A stretch of DNA of 64,000 nucleotides from Sphingobium quisquiliarum P25 (GCF_000445065.1 NZ_ATHO01000007.1:48096-112095), one strand, 5' to 3'; counted from the first letter of the stretch, positions 32,211 through 42,500 are shown. Notes: generated from the sequence alone by a model not told the origin. Program-made: numbers and translations.

Positions 32211-32463
32211 CCAAACTGGCGCAAGTAAGCGCGACAGTCCTCCGCAGGCGCTCAGTCTCCAGCGGCTGGCCTCTCGCCTCTCCAGCCCCCATTTTCGCAG
32301 AAAAAATAACGCCACGGTTGCACTAATCACAAGCGAGTCATGCGCGGCTCCGGCATGCTCCCGCTGGGCCCGAAACGCATCCCACGAGTGGACCCCGCAG
32401 ACGGACCCGACATTCACCGCAGCTTGTGACTTACACGCTCAAAATCAAACAAAAACATGAAAC

Positions 32464-32538
32464 TGGCTGGGGCGGCAGGATTCGAACCTGCGCATGGCGG
32501 TACCAAAAACCGCTGCCTTACCGCTTGGCTACGCCCCA
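32464..32538 (-). tRNA. tRNA-Gln (anticodon TTG)
   Basis: On the minus strand the sequence runs from TGGGGCG to the encoded CCA (75 nt). The acceptor stem TGGGGCG/CGCCCCA, anticodon stem GCGGT/ACCGC with loop TTTTGGT (anticodon TTG), and T-arm GCAGG TTCGAAT CCTGC are all paired. The 3' end faces the recombinase remnant at 32.1-32.2 kb, as expected if the tRNA was once an integration site. Confidence 0.95.
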
Positions 32539-32666
32539 GCATGCGCGCGGACCGGCCGGGCGCGGTCCGCCATATAGCGTGTGCGGCGCGAAAGGAAAGC
32601 CTAGTCATCACCTCTTGTGACCGGCAATATGCGGGGATCGATCCGCTCCTTCTGGAAATCGCCGGC

Positions 32667-33188
32667 ATGACTGCAAATAGCTCACCCGTAACCCCCGCAT
32701 CCACGCAGATTGCACCGGCTTCTCCGCTGTTCCTGCGGGAAAATGAGATTCGCCGGGGGATCGAGATGCTGTATTTCGGCTATTCCGCGCTTACCCGTTC
32801 CATAGACGAAGGGCTGGCGGCGCAGGGGCTGGGCCGGGCGCATCATCGCGCGCTCTATTTCATTTCGCGGCAGCCCGATCTTGCAGTCAAGGACCTGCTG
32901 CGGCTGCTGGCGATCACCAAGCAGTCGCTGGGCCGCGTCCTCAACGACCTGATCGAGCGCGGCTATATCGAGACCCGCCCGGGTCCCAGCGATCGCAGGC
33001 AGAAGCTGCTGCGGCTCAGCCCCGCGGGGCAGGAACTGGAGGCGGAGCTATTCCGCGCGCTGCGGGAGAAGATGGCCGCCGCCTATGCCCAGGCAGGGCA
33101 GGGGTCGGTCACCGGCTTCTGGCGCGTGCTGGAAGGGCTGATCCCGGATGCGGACCGGTCGATGGTGTTCGGCTTGCGCGGACGGTGA
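32667..33188 (+). CDS. MarR-family transcriptional regulator
   Basis: This 173-residue regulator has a winged helix-turn-helix in the MarR arrangement: LGRAHHRALYFISRQPDLAV, LLRLLAITKQSLGRVLNDLI, then the wing RGYIETRPGPSDRRQKLLRL. The longer frame from 32457 would run through the tRNA gene, so the ATG at 32667 is used. MarR proteins sense phenolic or oxidative signals. The target is unknown, and no divergent partner is present because the tRNA lies upstream. Confidence 0.88.
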   Translation: MTANSSPVTPASTQIAPASPLFLRENEIRRGIEMLYFGYSALTRSIDEGLAAQGLGRAHHRALYFISRQPDLAVKDLLRLLAITKQSLGRVLNDLIERGYIETRPGPSDRRQKLLRLSPAGQELEAELFRALREKMAAAYAQAGQGSVTGFWRVLEGLIPDADRSMVFGLRGR

Positions 33189-33257
33189 GCATTTGCGCAA
33201 CCTTATCGCCGCTGCCGCGCTTAATGACGGACTGTTGACCGGTGATGAGGATGACAC

Positions 33258-33569
33258 ATGAACATATCATATCTGCCAGCCTTGGCGATCCTGTCCGTCA
33301 CGGGCCTGTCAGCCTGTTCCGAAAAGGCGGCTGATAGCGTTGAAAATGCCGGTTCGGCCATCGGCAATGATGTGAGCGGCGCTGCTGACCGGGCGGGCGA
33401 CCGGATCGACAATGGCCTGGATGATGCAGGCCGTGCGATCGACAATGGCGTGGACCGCATCGGCGCCGCGACCGACAATGCCGCGCGCGAGGCTGGCCGG
33501 GAGGCCAGGGAAGCGCGGCGCGATGCTGGTGCGGCGATGGAGCGCGCCGGAAACGACATGCAGCGATGA
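33258..33569 (+). CDS. Small lipoprotein with heptad-like mature chain
   Basis: The 103 residues begin with a lipoprotein signal peptide, MNISYLPALAILSVTGLSAC, with Cys20 as the lipidation site. The mature part is rich in Ala, Asp, Gly and Arg with repeating NG(L/V)D, RIGAATD and AAREAGREAREA segments. This pattern suggests a long amphipathic helix or coiled coil. Entericidin-like and other small envelope lipoproteins look similar. No specific function can be given. Pyrimidine-poor GATGAGGATGAC precedes the ATG. Confidence 0.7.
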   Translation: MNISYLPALAILSVTGLSACSEKAADSVENAGSAIGNDVSGAADRAGDRIDNGLDDAGRAIDNGVDRIGAATDNAAREAGREAREARRDAGAAMERAGNDMQR

Positions 33570-33629
33570 GGGCGGGAAGGGGGCATCTTCCCCCTTCCGA
33601 TTAAGCTCATTTTGGCCGTCCGCTGGTTG

Positions 33630-34388
33630 CTATGCGCGAGGGAAAGACGGCGGACGTTTTTCGAAGAAGGCGGCAAAGGCTTCCTGTGCTTCGGCAGAGT
33701 CCAGCATCTGACGAAAAAGCGCCGCTTCTTCATCGATCCGTTGCAGGAGATGCGATAGGTCGCCCCGTATCAGCCGTCGTGTCGCCGCGAGCGCCTGCGG
33801 CGGTTTGGCGAGCAGCGCCTTCGCCTTGGCGCGAGCGTGATCCAGCAAATTCCCAGCGGGCACGATGGCGGTAAGCAGGCCGGATCTATCGGCGGTCTCA
33901 GCGTCGATCGGCTCACCCAGCAGCAGCATGGCCGACGCGCGCGCATGGCCCAATGTGGCGGGCGCGAGCAGGCTGGAGCCAGCCTCCGGCACCAGGCCCA
34001 GATTGACGAAGGGGGTGACGAAGCGAGCGTCCGGCGCGGCATAGACCAGGTCGCAGTGAAAGAGCATGGTCGTCCCTATGCCGACGGCCAGCCCCTGAAC
34101 CGCGGCCACCACGGGCTTTTCGAAGGCGGCAAGCGCGCGGATGAAGGCGAATGCGGCCTCTCCGCCCTCTGGCCCGCGCGTAAAATCCTGAAGATCGTTG
34201 CCCGCGCAGAAGTCGTCGCCCTTGCCAGCGAACAGCACTGCGCCAATGTCCGGCCGGGCCGAACAATCGGCCAGCGCAGCGGTCATCCGCTGATACATGG
34301 CGGTGGTCAGCGCATTCTTCTTGGCCGGGCGGTCGATCAGGATTTCCATCACGCCGTCCCTTTCGCGGCACTCAATGTCTTCGCTCAT
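33630..34388 (-). CDS. Enoyl-CoA hydratase/isomerase family protein
   Basis: This 252-residue crotonase-fold enzyme acts on CoA thioesters, typically hydrating a trans-2-enoyl-CoA in beta-oxidation or aromatic ring-cleavage pathways. The first oxyanion-hole segment is GKGDDFCAGNDLQDF and the second is VAAVQGLAVGIGTTMLFHCD. Of the two usual catalytic glutamates, the one in LGLVPEAGSS is present, while the first position appears as TTMLFHCDL without an obvious Glu. It may therefore be an isomerase or another crotonase. It is divergent from the transporter at 34479. Confidence 0.82.
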   Translation of the reverse strand: MSEDIECRERDGVMEILIDRPAKKNALTTAMYQRMTAALADCSARPDIGAVLFAGKGDDFCAGNDLQDFTRGPEGGEAAFAFIRALAAFEKPVVAAVQGLAVGIGTTMLFHCDLVYAAPDARFVTPFVNLGLVPEAGSSLLAPATLGHARASAMLLLGEPIDAETADRSGLLTAIVPAGNLLDHARAKAKALLAKPPQALAATRRLIRGDLSHLLQRIDEEAALFRQMLDSAEAQEAFAAFFEKRPPSFPRA

Positions 34389-34478
34389 CGGATTTCACGT
34401 CCTTTCATTCTGCCCAGATGAGCCAGCAGCGGCCCTTGCGTCTATCCTTTTTCGGCGATCCCCCTTAGAGGCGCGGGG

Positions 34479-35450
34479 ATGAACCGGCTCCGGGAACTGC
34501 TCGATCCCTTTCTGCTCCTGCTGATCGGCATGGTGCTGCTCGCTTCCGTGCTTCCGGCGCGGGGGGACGGCGCGCGCATCGTTGCGCTGGCAGCGGATGC
34601 CGGGATCGTTCTGCTATTCTTCCTGCACGGCGCGAAATTATCGCGAGAGGCGATCTGGAGCGGGACGAAGGCGTGGAAACTGCATCTGGCGACGCTTTCC
34701 ACCACTTTCCTGCTTTTCCCCCTCATCGGCCTGGCGACGCAGCATGTTGGAGGCATTGCGCCATCGACGCGGGCGGGACTGCTGTTCCTGACGCTGCTGC
34801 CTTCGACCGTGCAATCTTCCATCGCCTTCACCGCGATCGCGCGCGGCAATGTGGCGGCGGCGGTGGTGAGCGCGTCCTTTTCCAACCTGCTGGGCATTGC
34901 GCTGACGCCGCTGCTCGTCGCCCTGCTGATGGGCAAGAGCGGTGGCGGCGCGCTCATTTCGCTGACATCGGTGGAAAAGATCGTGCTGCAATTGCTGCTG
35001 CCCTTCCTGCTCGGCCATTTGAGCCGCCCGCTGATCGGCGGCTTTGTCGCGCGGCACCGCGCCATGCTGGGGCGGGTGGACAGGGGATCGATCCTGCTGA
35101 TCGTCTATTCGGCGTTCAGCGCGGCCGTGGTCGAGGGGCTGTGGCACAAGGTTTCGCGCATGGAACTGGTGGTGCTGGCCGTGCTATGCGTCATCATATT
35201 AGCGGCGGTGCTGCTGTTTACCTGGGCGTTGGGGCGGTTGCTCCACCTGCCGCGCGAAGATGCGGTGGTACTGCAATTTTGCGGGTCGAAGAAGAGTCTG
35301 GCGACCGGCGTGCCGATCGCAGGCGTGTTGTTTCCAGCGAGCGTGGTGGGGCCGATGCTGCTGCCAGTCATGCTATTTCACCAGATTCAGCTAATGGTCT
35401 GCGCTATTCTGGCCCGCCGTTATGGGGCAAAGGCCGGACCCGCTGATTGA
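34479..35450 (+). CDS. Bile acid:sodium symporter-family transporter (SBF-like, YfeH-like)
   Basis: This 323-residue inner-membrane protein has about nine or ten hydrophobic segments. It shows the SBF-like pattern: DAGIVLLFFLHGAKLSREAI, LLFLTLLPSTVQSSIAFTAI, GNVAAAVVSASFSNLLGIAL and FCGSKKSLATGVPIAGVLFP. The paired crossover-helix prolines and small residues resemble YfeH and eukaryotic SLC10A7 rather than true bile-acid carriers. The substrate is unknown. The gene stands alone between an enoyl-CoA hydratase and a TetR gene. Confidence 0.82.
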   Translation: MNRLRELLDPFLLLLIGMVLLASVLPARGDGARIVALAADAGIVLLFFLHGAKLSREAIWSGTKAWKLHLATLSTTFLLFPLIGLATQHVGGIAPSTRAGLLFLTLLPSTVQSSIAFTAIARGNVAAAVVSASFSNLLGIALTPLLVALLMGKSGGGALISLTSVEKIVLQLLLPFLLGHLSRPLIGGFVARHRAMLGRVDRGSILLIVYSAFSAAVVEGLWHKVSRMELVVLAVLCVIILAAVLLFTWALGRLLHLPREDAVVLQFCGSKKSLATGVPIAGVLFPASVVGPMLLPVMLFHQIQLMVCAILARRYGAKAGPAD

Positions 35451-35487
35451 TTGCCTTGGCGGCTGGGGTCAGGGGCCGGACCATGCA

Positions 35488-36129
35488 TCAGGATTTGCCG
35501 ATGCCGTTCAGGAATATGCCGACGGTAAGTTCGGCCTGTTCCGCCATTTCCGCACGGGTGAGGGGGTCGCGCCCATAGAGCAACCGGCGGTGCCATTCGC
35601 CGAAGGCCATGGCGACGAACTGCATCGCCAGCAGTTGCGACCTGGCGGGATCGACGCCGCCCTTTTCCAATATGGCGGCCACGGGCACGACCTGATGCCG
35701 CTCGAATTGCAGCCGGGCGATTTCCCGCAGCCCTTCAAAATCGCTGCTTTCGCGAAAGATCAGGCGCGCGATCTGCATGCTGAGCGGCCTGGAAAGATAT
35801 CGCTGCATTTCCGTGGCGTAGGTGACCAGCTGCGAATGAAGGCCGCCTTTCAGGGCGGGCAGCACGGGCCGGAACTGGCGCGCCGAATATTCAAGGCACG
35901 CCTCCAGCAAGGCGAGCTTTTCCGGGTAATAATTATAGAGGGTGCGGCTGGAGATTTCCGCCTTTTCCGCAATGTCCCTGACGGATGCGGCGTGGAACCC
36001 GGCGCGGGCGAATTCCTGTAGCGCCGTGGTGATCAGGCGTTCGCGCTTCTGTTCCGACTCCTCCGCCCTGGGCCGGCCCGCGCGCCTTATGCTGGCTTGA
36101 TTGTTCATTCCTCCGTTGCTGTCCAACAT
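35488..36129 (-). CDS. TetR-family regulator A
   Basis: This 213-residue repressor has an N-terminal helix-turn-helix, LITTALQEFARAGFHAASVR then DIAEKAEISSRTLYNYYPEK, the standard TetR signature. A variable ligand-binding helical domain follows. An alternative start is the Met at 36108 (MNNQASIRRAG), but a GGAGG abuts it too closely. It lies 33 bp downstream of TetR B on the same strand, so the two may be co-transcribed. The target is unknown. Confidence 0.85.
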   Translation of the reverse strand: MLDSNGGMNNQASIRRAGRPRAEESEQKRERLITTALQEFARAGFHAASVRDIAEKAEISSRTLYNYYPEKLALLEACLEYSARQFRPVLPALKGGLHSQLVTYATEMQRYLSRPLSMQIARLIFRESSDFEGLREIARLQFERHQVVPVAAILEKGGVDPARSQLLAMQFVAMAFGEWHRRLLYGRDPLTRAEMAEQAELTVGIFLNGIGKS

Positions 36130-36162
36130 GCATCCGTCTGATGCAAGTCCGTTCTGTCTACG

Positions 36163-36807
36163 TCATCGTTCCAGCATGTCCAGTTCCGCTGCCAGTCCGC
36201 CGCAGAAGAGGCGGGCGGCATTGCCGACGAAGATCATCGGGTCCTTGCTGTCATCCCCTTCGTAAAAGCGGCGTTGCGCTTCCATAAGGACGATGTTCAT
36301 CAGTGTTTCCGCCGCGAAAACCGTGTCCTGCGGGGGGATGAGCCCATCTTCGATAAGGCTGGTGAAAAAGCCGCTGAACGGGTCCACATATCGCTTGACG
36401 ACCACTTGCTCGATTTGCGGTTTCACCTCCTCGAACAGGCTGGAATCCATCATCAATATGCGGCGTAGAGCCTGTGCATGCGGTTGCGACACTTCCTCCA
36501 GAAGGTCCCTGATCGAATCGCGCAGACGCAATCGCCAATCCGGCCCCTCTGGCACGGCAAAGGGTGCATGTTCGAAATGGAGCAGCTTGCGTAGGACGGA
36601 AAGCAGCAGCGCCGACATATTGGGATAGCGCGCATAGACCGTTTTTCGCGACAGGCCGGACGCGGCGATCAGGGCGTTCATCGTCACGCCCGCGCCATGC
36701 TGCACCAGCATGTGCACAGCGGCTTCGGTGAGCCGCCGTTCGATGTCGCCAGCTTCCTCACGCCGCGGGCGGCCCGGTCTGCGGGCGGGGGGAGAAGGAT
36801 CGCTCAT
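36163..36807 (-). CDS. TetR-family regulator B, probable repressor of the RND operon
   Basis: This 214-residue TetR protein has the DNA-binding domain LTEAAVHMLVQHGAGVTMNA, LIAASGLSRKTVYARYPNMS, and a C-terminal TetR_C-like helical domain. It is transcribed divergently from the outer-membrane factor, adaptor and pump genes at 36.9-42.6 kb. A perfect GAAACA-gtct-TGTTTC operator-like sequence lies between them. That arrangement is the classic one for repressors of multidrug pumps (AcrR, TtgR). Confidence 0.87.
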   Translation of the reverse strand: MSDPSPPARRPGRPRREEAGDIERRLTEAAVHMLVQHGAGVTMNALIAASGLSRKTVYARYPNMSALLLSVLRKLLHFEHAPFAVPEGPDWRLRLRDSIRDLLEEVSQPHAQALRRILMMDSSLFEEVKPQIEQVVVKRYVDPFSGFFTSLIEDGLIPPQDTVFAAETLMNIVLMEAQRRFYEGDDSKDPMIFVGNAARLFCGGLAAELDMLER

Positions 36808-36838
36808 AGGCCAGATGTAGAAAATTCCGGGGACAAAA

Positions 36839-36854
36839 GAAACAGTCTTGTTTC
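36839..36854. promoter_or_regulatory. Candidate TetR operator
   Basis: GAAACAGTCTTGTTTC is a 6-4-6 inverted repeat, and the symmetry extends imperfectly outward (AAA on the left, CTTT on the right). It lies 32 bp from the TetR B start and about 40 bp before the efflux operon, so one bound repressor could shut both promoters. Confidence 0.55.
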
Positions 36855-36893
36855 CTTTTTTGACCGGGCTTATTCGAATGCTGAACCAGCGCC

Positions 36894-38414
36894 TTGCGCG
36901 CGATACGGAGCTGCCTCCTCTTGCCGATTGCCCGTTTCCACCTCTGTCTGGTTGCGGCGGCGGCGTTGGCTGCCGGTGGTTGCGCGCCCAGCGTCAGGCT
37001 GGACCAGCCAAGGACGTCCTTGCCCGCCGCCTTCGATGCGGAGCAGACGGCCCTATCCGCCTCTCAGGAAGCGGAGGCGATCGATCGCTGGTGGTACAGG
37101 TTCGGCGATCCGCAGCTGGTGGAACTGGTGGACAGGGCGCTGGCGGACAGCACCGACGCCCGCACTGCCTATTTCCGCCTGCGCGAGGCGCGGGCGATCC
37201 GCGATCAGTCCCTGTCGCAGCGCCTGCCAACCGGCAACCTCACCGGAAACGCCCGCATACAGGGGGGTGAGCAGTTCAGCGGCGTTGATTTCATGGGATC
37301 GACCGCGACTGCCAAATCATTGTCCGGCGCCTTCTCCCCCGCGTGGGAGATCGACCTGTTCGGCCGTCTGGCGGCGATCGGGCGGGGCGCGCGGGCCAAT
37401 TATGTTGCAGCCGCCTATGATTATCATGCCACGCGTCTCAGTCTGGCGGCGGATGTGGCGAGCGCGCTGTTCGAGGCGCGGGGATTGCTAGTGCAGCGGA
37501 ATGACGCGGCCGAGACGCTGCGGATAACGGAGGAACTTGCGGCGACATCGCGGCTGGGACTGGCGCGCGGACTGGTATCCGGCGCGGATACGGCCCGCCT
37601 GGAAAGCGACGTGGCGACGGCGCGGGCGGAAGTGGTGCGGCTGGACGCGGCGCTGCATAATGCGCGAAGGTCGCTGCTGGTGCTGACGGGCAGGGCGGAC
37701 GCACCGGTCAGCAGCCTGCCGATCGAGCCCCGGCTGGACATTCCGCCTGCCGTGCCTGCCGCCTTTCCAGCGACCCTGCTGACACGCCGCCCCGACGTGC
37801 TGTCGGCGCAAGCGCGGCTCGCGGCGGCAGCGGCGCAGGTGAAAGTCGACCGGCTGGCCTTGTTCCCGCAATTCACCCTTCAGGGCAGCGGCAGCATCAC
37901 GCGCACGACGGGGATGCTGGGCGGCACGAATGGATTATGGTCGCTGGCCAGCGGCGTCACGCTGCCGATCCTGGACCGGCCCCGGCTGATGGCGCGGCTG
38001 CGTGCCACCGAAGCGCAAGGACAGCAGGCCGTGATCGCCTATGAGGCAGCGGTGCAGGCGGCCTTTCGCGACGCGGATACGGCGCTGTTCACCGTGGCGA
38101 GCGATCGCCCGCGTCTCGCCGAACTGACCCGCGCGGAGGAACGCAGCCGCTTTGCGTTTGAGGCGGCGCGGCAGGGATATCGTATCGGCCTCACCGATCT
38201 TACCACGCTGCTGCAATCGGAACGAAGCTGGCGCGCCGCGCGCACGGCGCTCACCATCGCGCGATCGCAGGCGCTGACCAATGTGGTGAGTGCCTTCCGC
38301 GCGCTTGGCGGCGGGTGGGACCCGGCTGCGCCCGCTATCGCGCCGGGGCATGAGCCTGTTCCACTGCCGGTAGCGGCCGATCCACCTGCCAATATTCAAA
38401 CGCCCGTCTCATGA
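36894..38414 (+). CDS. RND efflux outer-membrane lipoprotein (NodT family)
   Basis: This TolC-like trimeric channel carries the pump's substrate across the outer membrane. The 506 residues start with a lipoprotein signal (LCLVAAAALAAGGC, Cys30). Family motifs include WWYRFGDPQLVELVDRAL, SWEIDLFGR in the form PAWEIDLFGRLAA, LLTRRPDVLSAQARLAAAAA and AFRDADTAL. The long helices come in two repeats as in OprM. The start is a TTG at 36894 or 36921, and no ATG is available in this frame. It overlaps the adaptor gene by four bases (ATGA). Confidence 0.88.
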   Translation: MRAIRSCLLLPIARFHLCLVAAAALAAGGCAPSVRLDQPRTSLPAAFDAEQTALSASQEAEAIDRWWYRFGDPQLVELVDRALADSTDARTAYFRLREARAIRDQSLSQRLPTGNLTGNARIQGGEQFSGVDFMGSTATAKSLSGAFSPAWEIDLFGRLAAIGRGARANYVAAAYDYHATRLSLAADVASALFEARGLLVQRNDAAETLRITEELAATSRLGLARGLVSGADTARLESDVATARAEVVRLDAALHNARRSLLVLTGRADAPVSSLPIEPRLDIPPAVPAAFPATLLTRRPDVLSAQARLAAAAAQVKVDRLALFPQFTLQGSGSITRTTGMLGGTNGLWSLASGVTLPILDRPRLMARLRATEAQGQQAVIAYEAAVQAAFRDADTALFTVASDRPRLAELTRAEERSRFAFEAARQGYRIGLTDLTTLLQSERSWRAARTALTIARSQALTNVVSAFRALGGGWDPAAPAIAPGHEPVPLPVAADPPANIQTPVS

Positions 38415-39523
38415 CATTCGCTCAGGGAAAATCCGTGACGCACAAGCCGTTCCTTGCCTTGACCGCAGCCGCGCTGGCCGCAGTGCAGATGCTTGCCGCA
38501 TGCGGAAATGCGGAGGAAAAGGTTGCGCCGCCGCCCCCGTCGGTTACGGTCGCACGCGTCGAGCAAAAGCCGCTGGAGGGTGGCTTTGCAGCATCCGGCC
38601 GCCTGATCCCGCGCGAGGAAGTGGCGATTGCGCCGGAAGTGTCGGGCTATCGCATCGCCCGCGTGCTGGTGGAGGAGGATGCAAACGTTCGCGCGGGGCA
38701 GGTGCTGGCGGTGCTGGACGATGCCCTGCTGGAATCGCAGATTGCCCAGGCGCGCGCCACACTGGCGCAGCAACGTGCGCAGGCGGACCAGGCGAGGGCC
38801 GAAGCCCGCCGCGTCGCCGGACTGGACAATAGCGGCGTGCTCTCGCAGGAAGCGATCGAGCAGCGCCGCAACGCCGACCGGACCGCCGCCGCCGGGGTGG
38901 AGGTCGCTCGCGCGCAATTGCAGGACCTTCTGACGCGGCAGCAGCGCATGGCCGTCCGTACGCCGGTCGCTGGACGCGTATTGCAACGATCGGCCCGGCC
39001 GGGTGACGCCTCGTCCACCGGGCAGGTCATGTTCACCATCGCGCGCGGCAACCTGATCGAACTGGACGCCGAAGTGCCCGAAGCGTCGATGGGCACATTG
39101 TCCATCAACGATCCGGTGACGGTGACGCTGGCTGACGGCACCACGCTCGACGGCCGGGTACGGCTGCTAGGCGCGCGGGTGGATAATCAGACGGGGCTTT
39201 CTCGCGCCCGCATCGCGCTGCCGGTGCGCGATGACCTGCGCGCGGGCGGCTTCGCCCAGGCCCGCTTCGTCAAGGCGAGCGCCCCGGTGACGGTGGCGCC
39301 CGAAGAGGCGGTGCACTATGATGCGGACGGCGCTTACATGCTGTTGCTTGACAAGAATGACCGGGTGCACCGCGTCAGCGTCCGCACAGGGCGGCGAGCG
39401 GGCGGCTTTGCCGAGATCCTTTCCGGCGCGAAGCCGGGCGCAAGGGCGGTGCTGAGCGGCGGCGCATTCGTGCTGGAAGGCGACAAGGTCCGCATCGCTC
39501 AGGCGCAGGCGGCACGTAAATGA
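38411..39523 (+). CDS. RND efflux periplasmic adaptor (membrane fusion protein)
   Basis: This 370-residue adaptor links pump and channel. A lipoprotein-type signal ends in MLAACGN (Cys31). Next come the lipoyl half-motif EVSGYRIARVLVEEDANVRA with GQVLAVLDD, a helical hairpin (LLESQIAQARATLAQQRAQA to EAIEQRRNADRTA) and the second half (MAVRTPVAGRVLQRSARPGD). Beta-barrel (GRVRLLGARVDNQTGLSRAR) and membrane-proximal domains complete the AcrA layout. Coupled to both neighbours by four-base overlaps. Confidence 0.92.
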   Translation: MTFAQGKSVTHKPFLALTAAALAAVQMLAACGNAEEKVAPPPPSVTVARVEQKPLEGGFAASGRLIPREEVAIAPEVSGYRIARVLVEEDANVRAGQVLAVLDDALLESQIAQARATLAQQRAQADQARAEARRVAGLDNSGVLSQEAIEQRRNADRTAAAGVEVARAQLQDLLTRQQRMAVRTPVAGRVLQRSARPGDASSTGQVMFTIARGNLIELDAEVPEASMGTLSINDPVTVTLADGTTLDGRVRLLGARVDNQTGLSRARIALPVRDDLRAGGFAQARFVKASAPVTVAPEEAVHYDADGAYMLLLDKNDRVHRVSVRTGRRAGGFAEILSGAKPGARAVLSGGAFVLEGDKVRIAQAQAARK

Positions 39524-42500
39524 GCTTCCAGATCTCCGCCTGGTCGATACGGAACCCGATTCCGGTCGTGTCGCTCTTTATCCTGCTGACGATCGCGGGC
39601 ATCGTTGCTTATGTGGGCCTGCCCATCAAGCAGTTCCCCAATGTGACTGTGCCCGTCGTGCAGGTGACGGTGACGCAAAGCGGGGCCGCGCCGAGCGAGA
39701 TGGAAAACCAGATCACCCGGCCGATCGAAAATTCGCTGAGCACCGTATCAGGTGTCAAGCATATCAGTTCGACAGTGGTGCTGGGCGCATCCACGACGAT
39801 GGTCGAATTCGAACTGCATAGCGACATGCAGAAGGCGACCGACGATATTCGCACGGCGGTGGAGCGGACGCGGGTGCAGTTGCCACCGGGCATCGATCCG
39901 CCGCTGGTGCAGCGGCTGGACATCGATAATGCGCCGATCCTGACCTATGCCGTCAGCGCGAAGGGGATGAGCGGACCCGAACTGTCGCGCTTCATTGACA
40001 AGGTCGCCTCGCGCGCTTTCCAGGCGCAGGATGGCGTGGCGCAGGTCAGCCGCATCGGTGGCGCGACCCGTGAGATCAACGTCATCCTGGATGCCGAGCG
40101 GATGGCGGCGCTGGGCGTCACGCCGCCGCAGGTCAACAATGCGCTGGCAGCGTTCAACACGGACGAGGCGGGCGGACGCGCGGGTATCGGCGAGGTTGAA
40201 CAGACGATCCGCGTGCTGGGCTCCAACAATGACGTCGCCCGTTTGCGCAACGTCACCATCCCGGTGGCGGGCCGCTATGTGCGCCTGTCCGACATCGCCG
40301 AAGTGGGTGACGGCGCGACGGAGGAGCGCAGCTTCGCGCGTCTGGACGGCCGCCCCGTCACCGCCGTTCAGATCAGCAAGACCAGCGATGTCAGCGACAT
40401 CAGCGTCGAGGACAAGGTCGTCGCCACCATCGCCCAACTGGAGGCGGAGCATCCCGGCGTCACCTTTACCCGGCTGGTATCGACGGTCGATTCGACCCGC
40501 AGGACCTTTTCGTCGACGCAGCATGTGCTGGTGGAAGGCATATTCCTGGCGGTGCTGATCGTTTATGTATTCCTGCGCAACTGGCGCGCGACCATCATCG
40601 CCGCCGTCGCCATGCCGCTGTCGCTGATCCCAACCTTCGTGTTCATGTCGGCAATGGGGTTCAGCCTGAACAGTATCACGCTGCTCGCGCTGACGCTGGT
40701 CATCGGCATCCTGGTGGACGACGCCATCGTTGAGGTCGAAAATATCGAAAAGCGGATCGAGGCGGGGGAATCACCTTATCGCGCGGCGCTGATCGGTGCC
40801 GATGCGATTGGCCTCGCTGTCATCGCCACGACTTTCACCATTGTCGCGGTATTCGCGCCCGTGTCGCTCATTCCGGGACAGGCGGGGCAGTTTTTCCGGG
40901 AATTCGGCCTGACCGTCGCGGCGGCGGTGCTGTTCTCGCTGGTGGTCGCGCGTCTGCTGACGCCGCTCATGGCGGCCTATTTCCTGACGCCGCTGCACGA
41001 TCGCGGTCATCAGCCGGACAAGGAGCATAGCGCGGTCTACCGGCGCTATACCCGCATTCTGGATTGGGCGCTGGCGCATCGCTGGACGACGATGGCGATC
41101 GGCACGGGCATATTGGTGGTGTCGCTGCTGATGGCGGTGTCCACGCCGATCGGATTCCAGCCGGTCGGCAATCCGGGCTATCTCTATATCGCGGTGCAAG
41201 GTGCGCCCGGCGCGACGCGGGCCGACATGGAACAGTCGGTCACCCAGGCGACGCGCCTGCTGCTCAAGGAACCAGCCGTGGAGCGGGTCTTCGCGCAGGT
41301 CGGTTCCACCGCGGGTTTCGGCGGCACGGATGACATGCGGTCCGGCACGATCACCGTCCTCCTGAAGCATGATCGGGACATCACGACCGACGAGTTTCGC
41401 GAAATCATCCGTCCCAAGCTGCGCGACGTGCCCGATGTGCGCCTGTCCAACCAGGGGGCGTTCGGCAGCGCGGCGGTGAACATCATCCTGGCGGGCGAGG
41501 ACGGGCAGGCGCTGGAGCGGACCCAGACCGCTTTGCTGCGCCAGATGCGCGATGTGCCGTCCATTTCCGACCCGCGTCCCGCGCCACCCCCGGCCGGGCC
41601 GGAATTGATCGTGACGCCCCGTCCGGCGGAAGCGGCGCGCCTGAATGTCGACAGCCGCACGCTGGCGCAGGTGCTGCGCATCGCCACCATCGGCGATATC
41701 GACGCCAATGTCGCAAAGCTGTCCGATGGTGATGAGCGCGTGCCGATCCGCGTGCGCCTGCCCGAAGGAGCGCGGCAGGACCTGTCCGTCATCGCCGGGC
41801 TGCGCGTGCCGACGCTGGACGGCAACACGACTCCGCTGTCGGCCGTCGCCGACATCACCTTCCGCGCGGGCCCCGGCAAGATCATCCGCTATGATCGCGA
41901 ACGCCGCGTATCGGTGGAGGCGGATCTGGTGTCCGGCCGTACGCTGGGTCAGGCTCTGGAAGAAGTCGCGGCGCTTCCGGCGATGAAGACCCTGCCCGCA
42001 GGGGTGAAGCAGGCGCGCGAGGGCGATTCCGAAGCCATTCAGGAATTGTTCGGCGGCTTCATGATCGCCATCGCGGCAGGCATTGGCCTCACCTTTTCCG
42101 TGCTGGTGCTGCTGTTCAAGGGCTTCTTCAAGCCGGTCGTCATCCTGGCCGCGCTGCCATTGTCGCTGCTGGGCGCTTTTGCGACGCTGCTGATCTTCGG
42201 CAAGACGCTGGACCTTCCGGCGATGATCGGGCTGTTGATGCTGCTTGGCTTATGCGCGAAAAACTCCATCCTTCTGGTGGAGTTTGCGATCGAGGATGAG
42301 CGGCGCGGGGTGCCGATGGGCGAAGCGCTGCGCAACAGTTGCCGGGAACGCGCCCGCCCGATCGTGATGACGACCGTCGCCATGGCCGCGGGCATGATGC
42401 CGACCGCTCTCGGCATCGGTGAAGGCGCGGAGTTTCGCCAGCCCATGGCGCTGGCGGTGATCGGCGGGCTGATCAGCTCGACTGCCTTGTCGCTGATCTT

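Noticed and set aside
32457..32666. A longer N-terminus for the MarR regulator (MKLAGAAGFEPAHGG...)
   Set aside because: It is a translation of the tRNA-Gln gene, a familiar annotation artefact. The start at 32667 is used.
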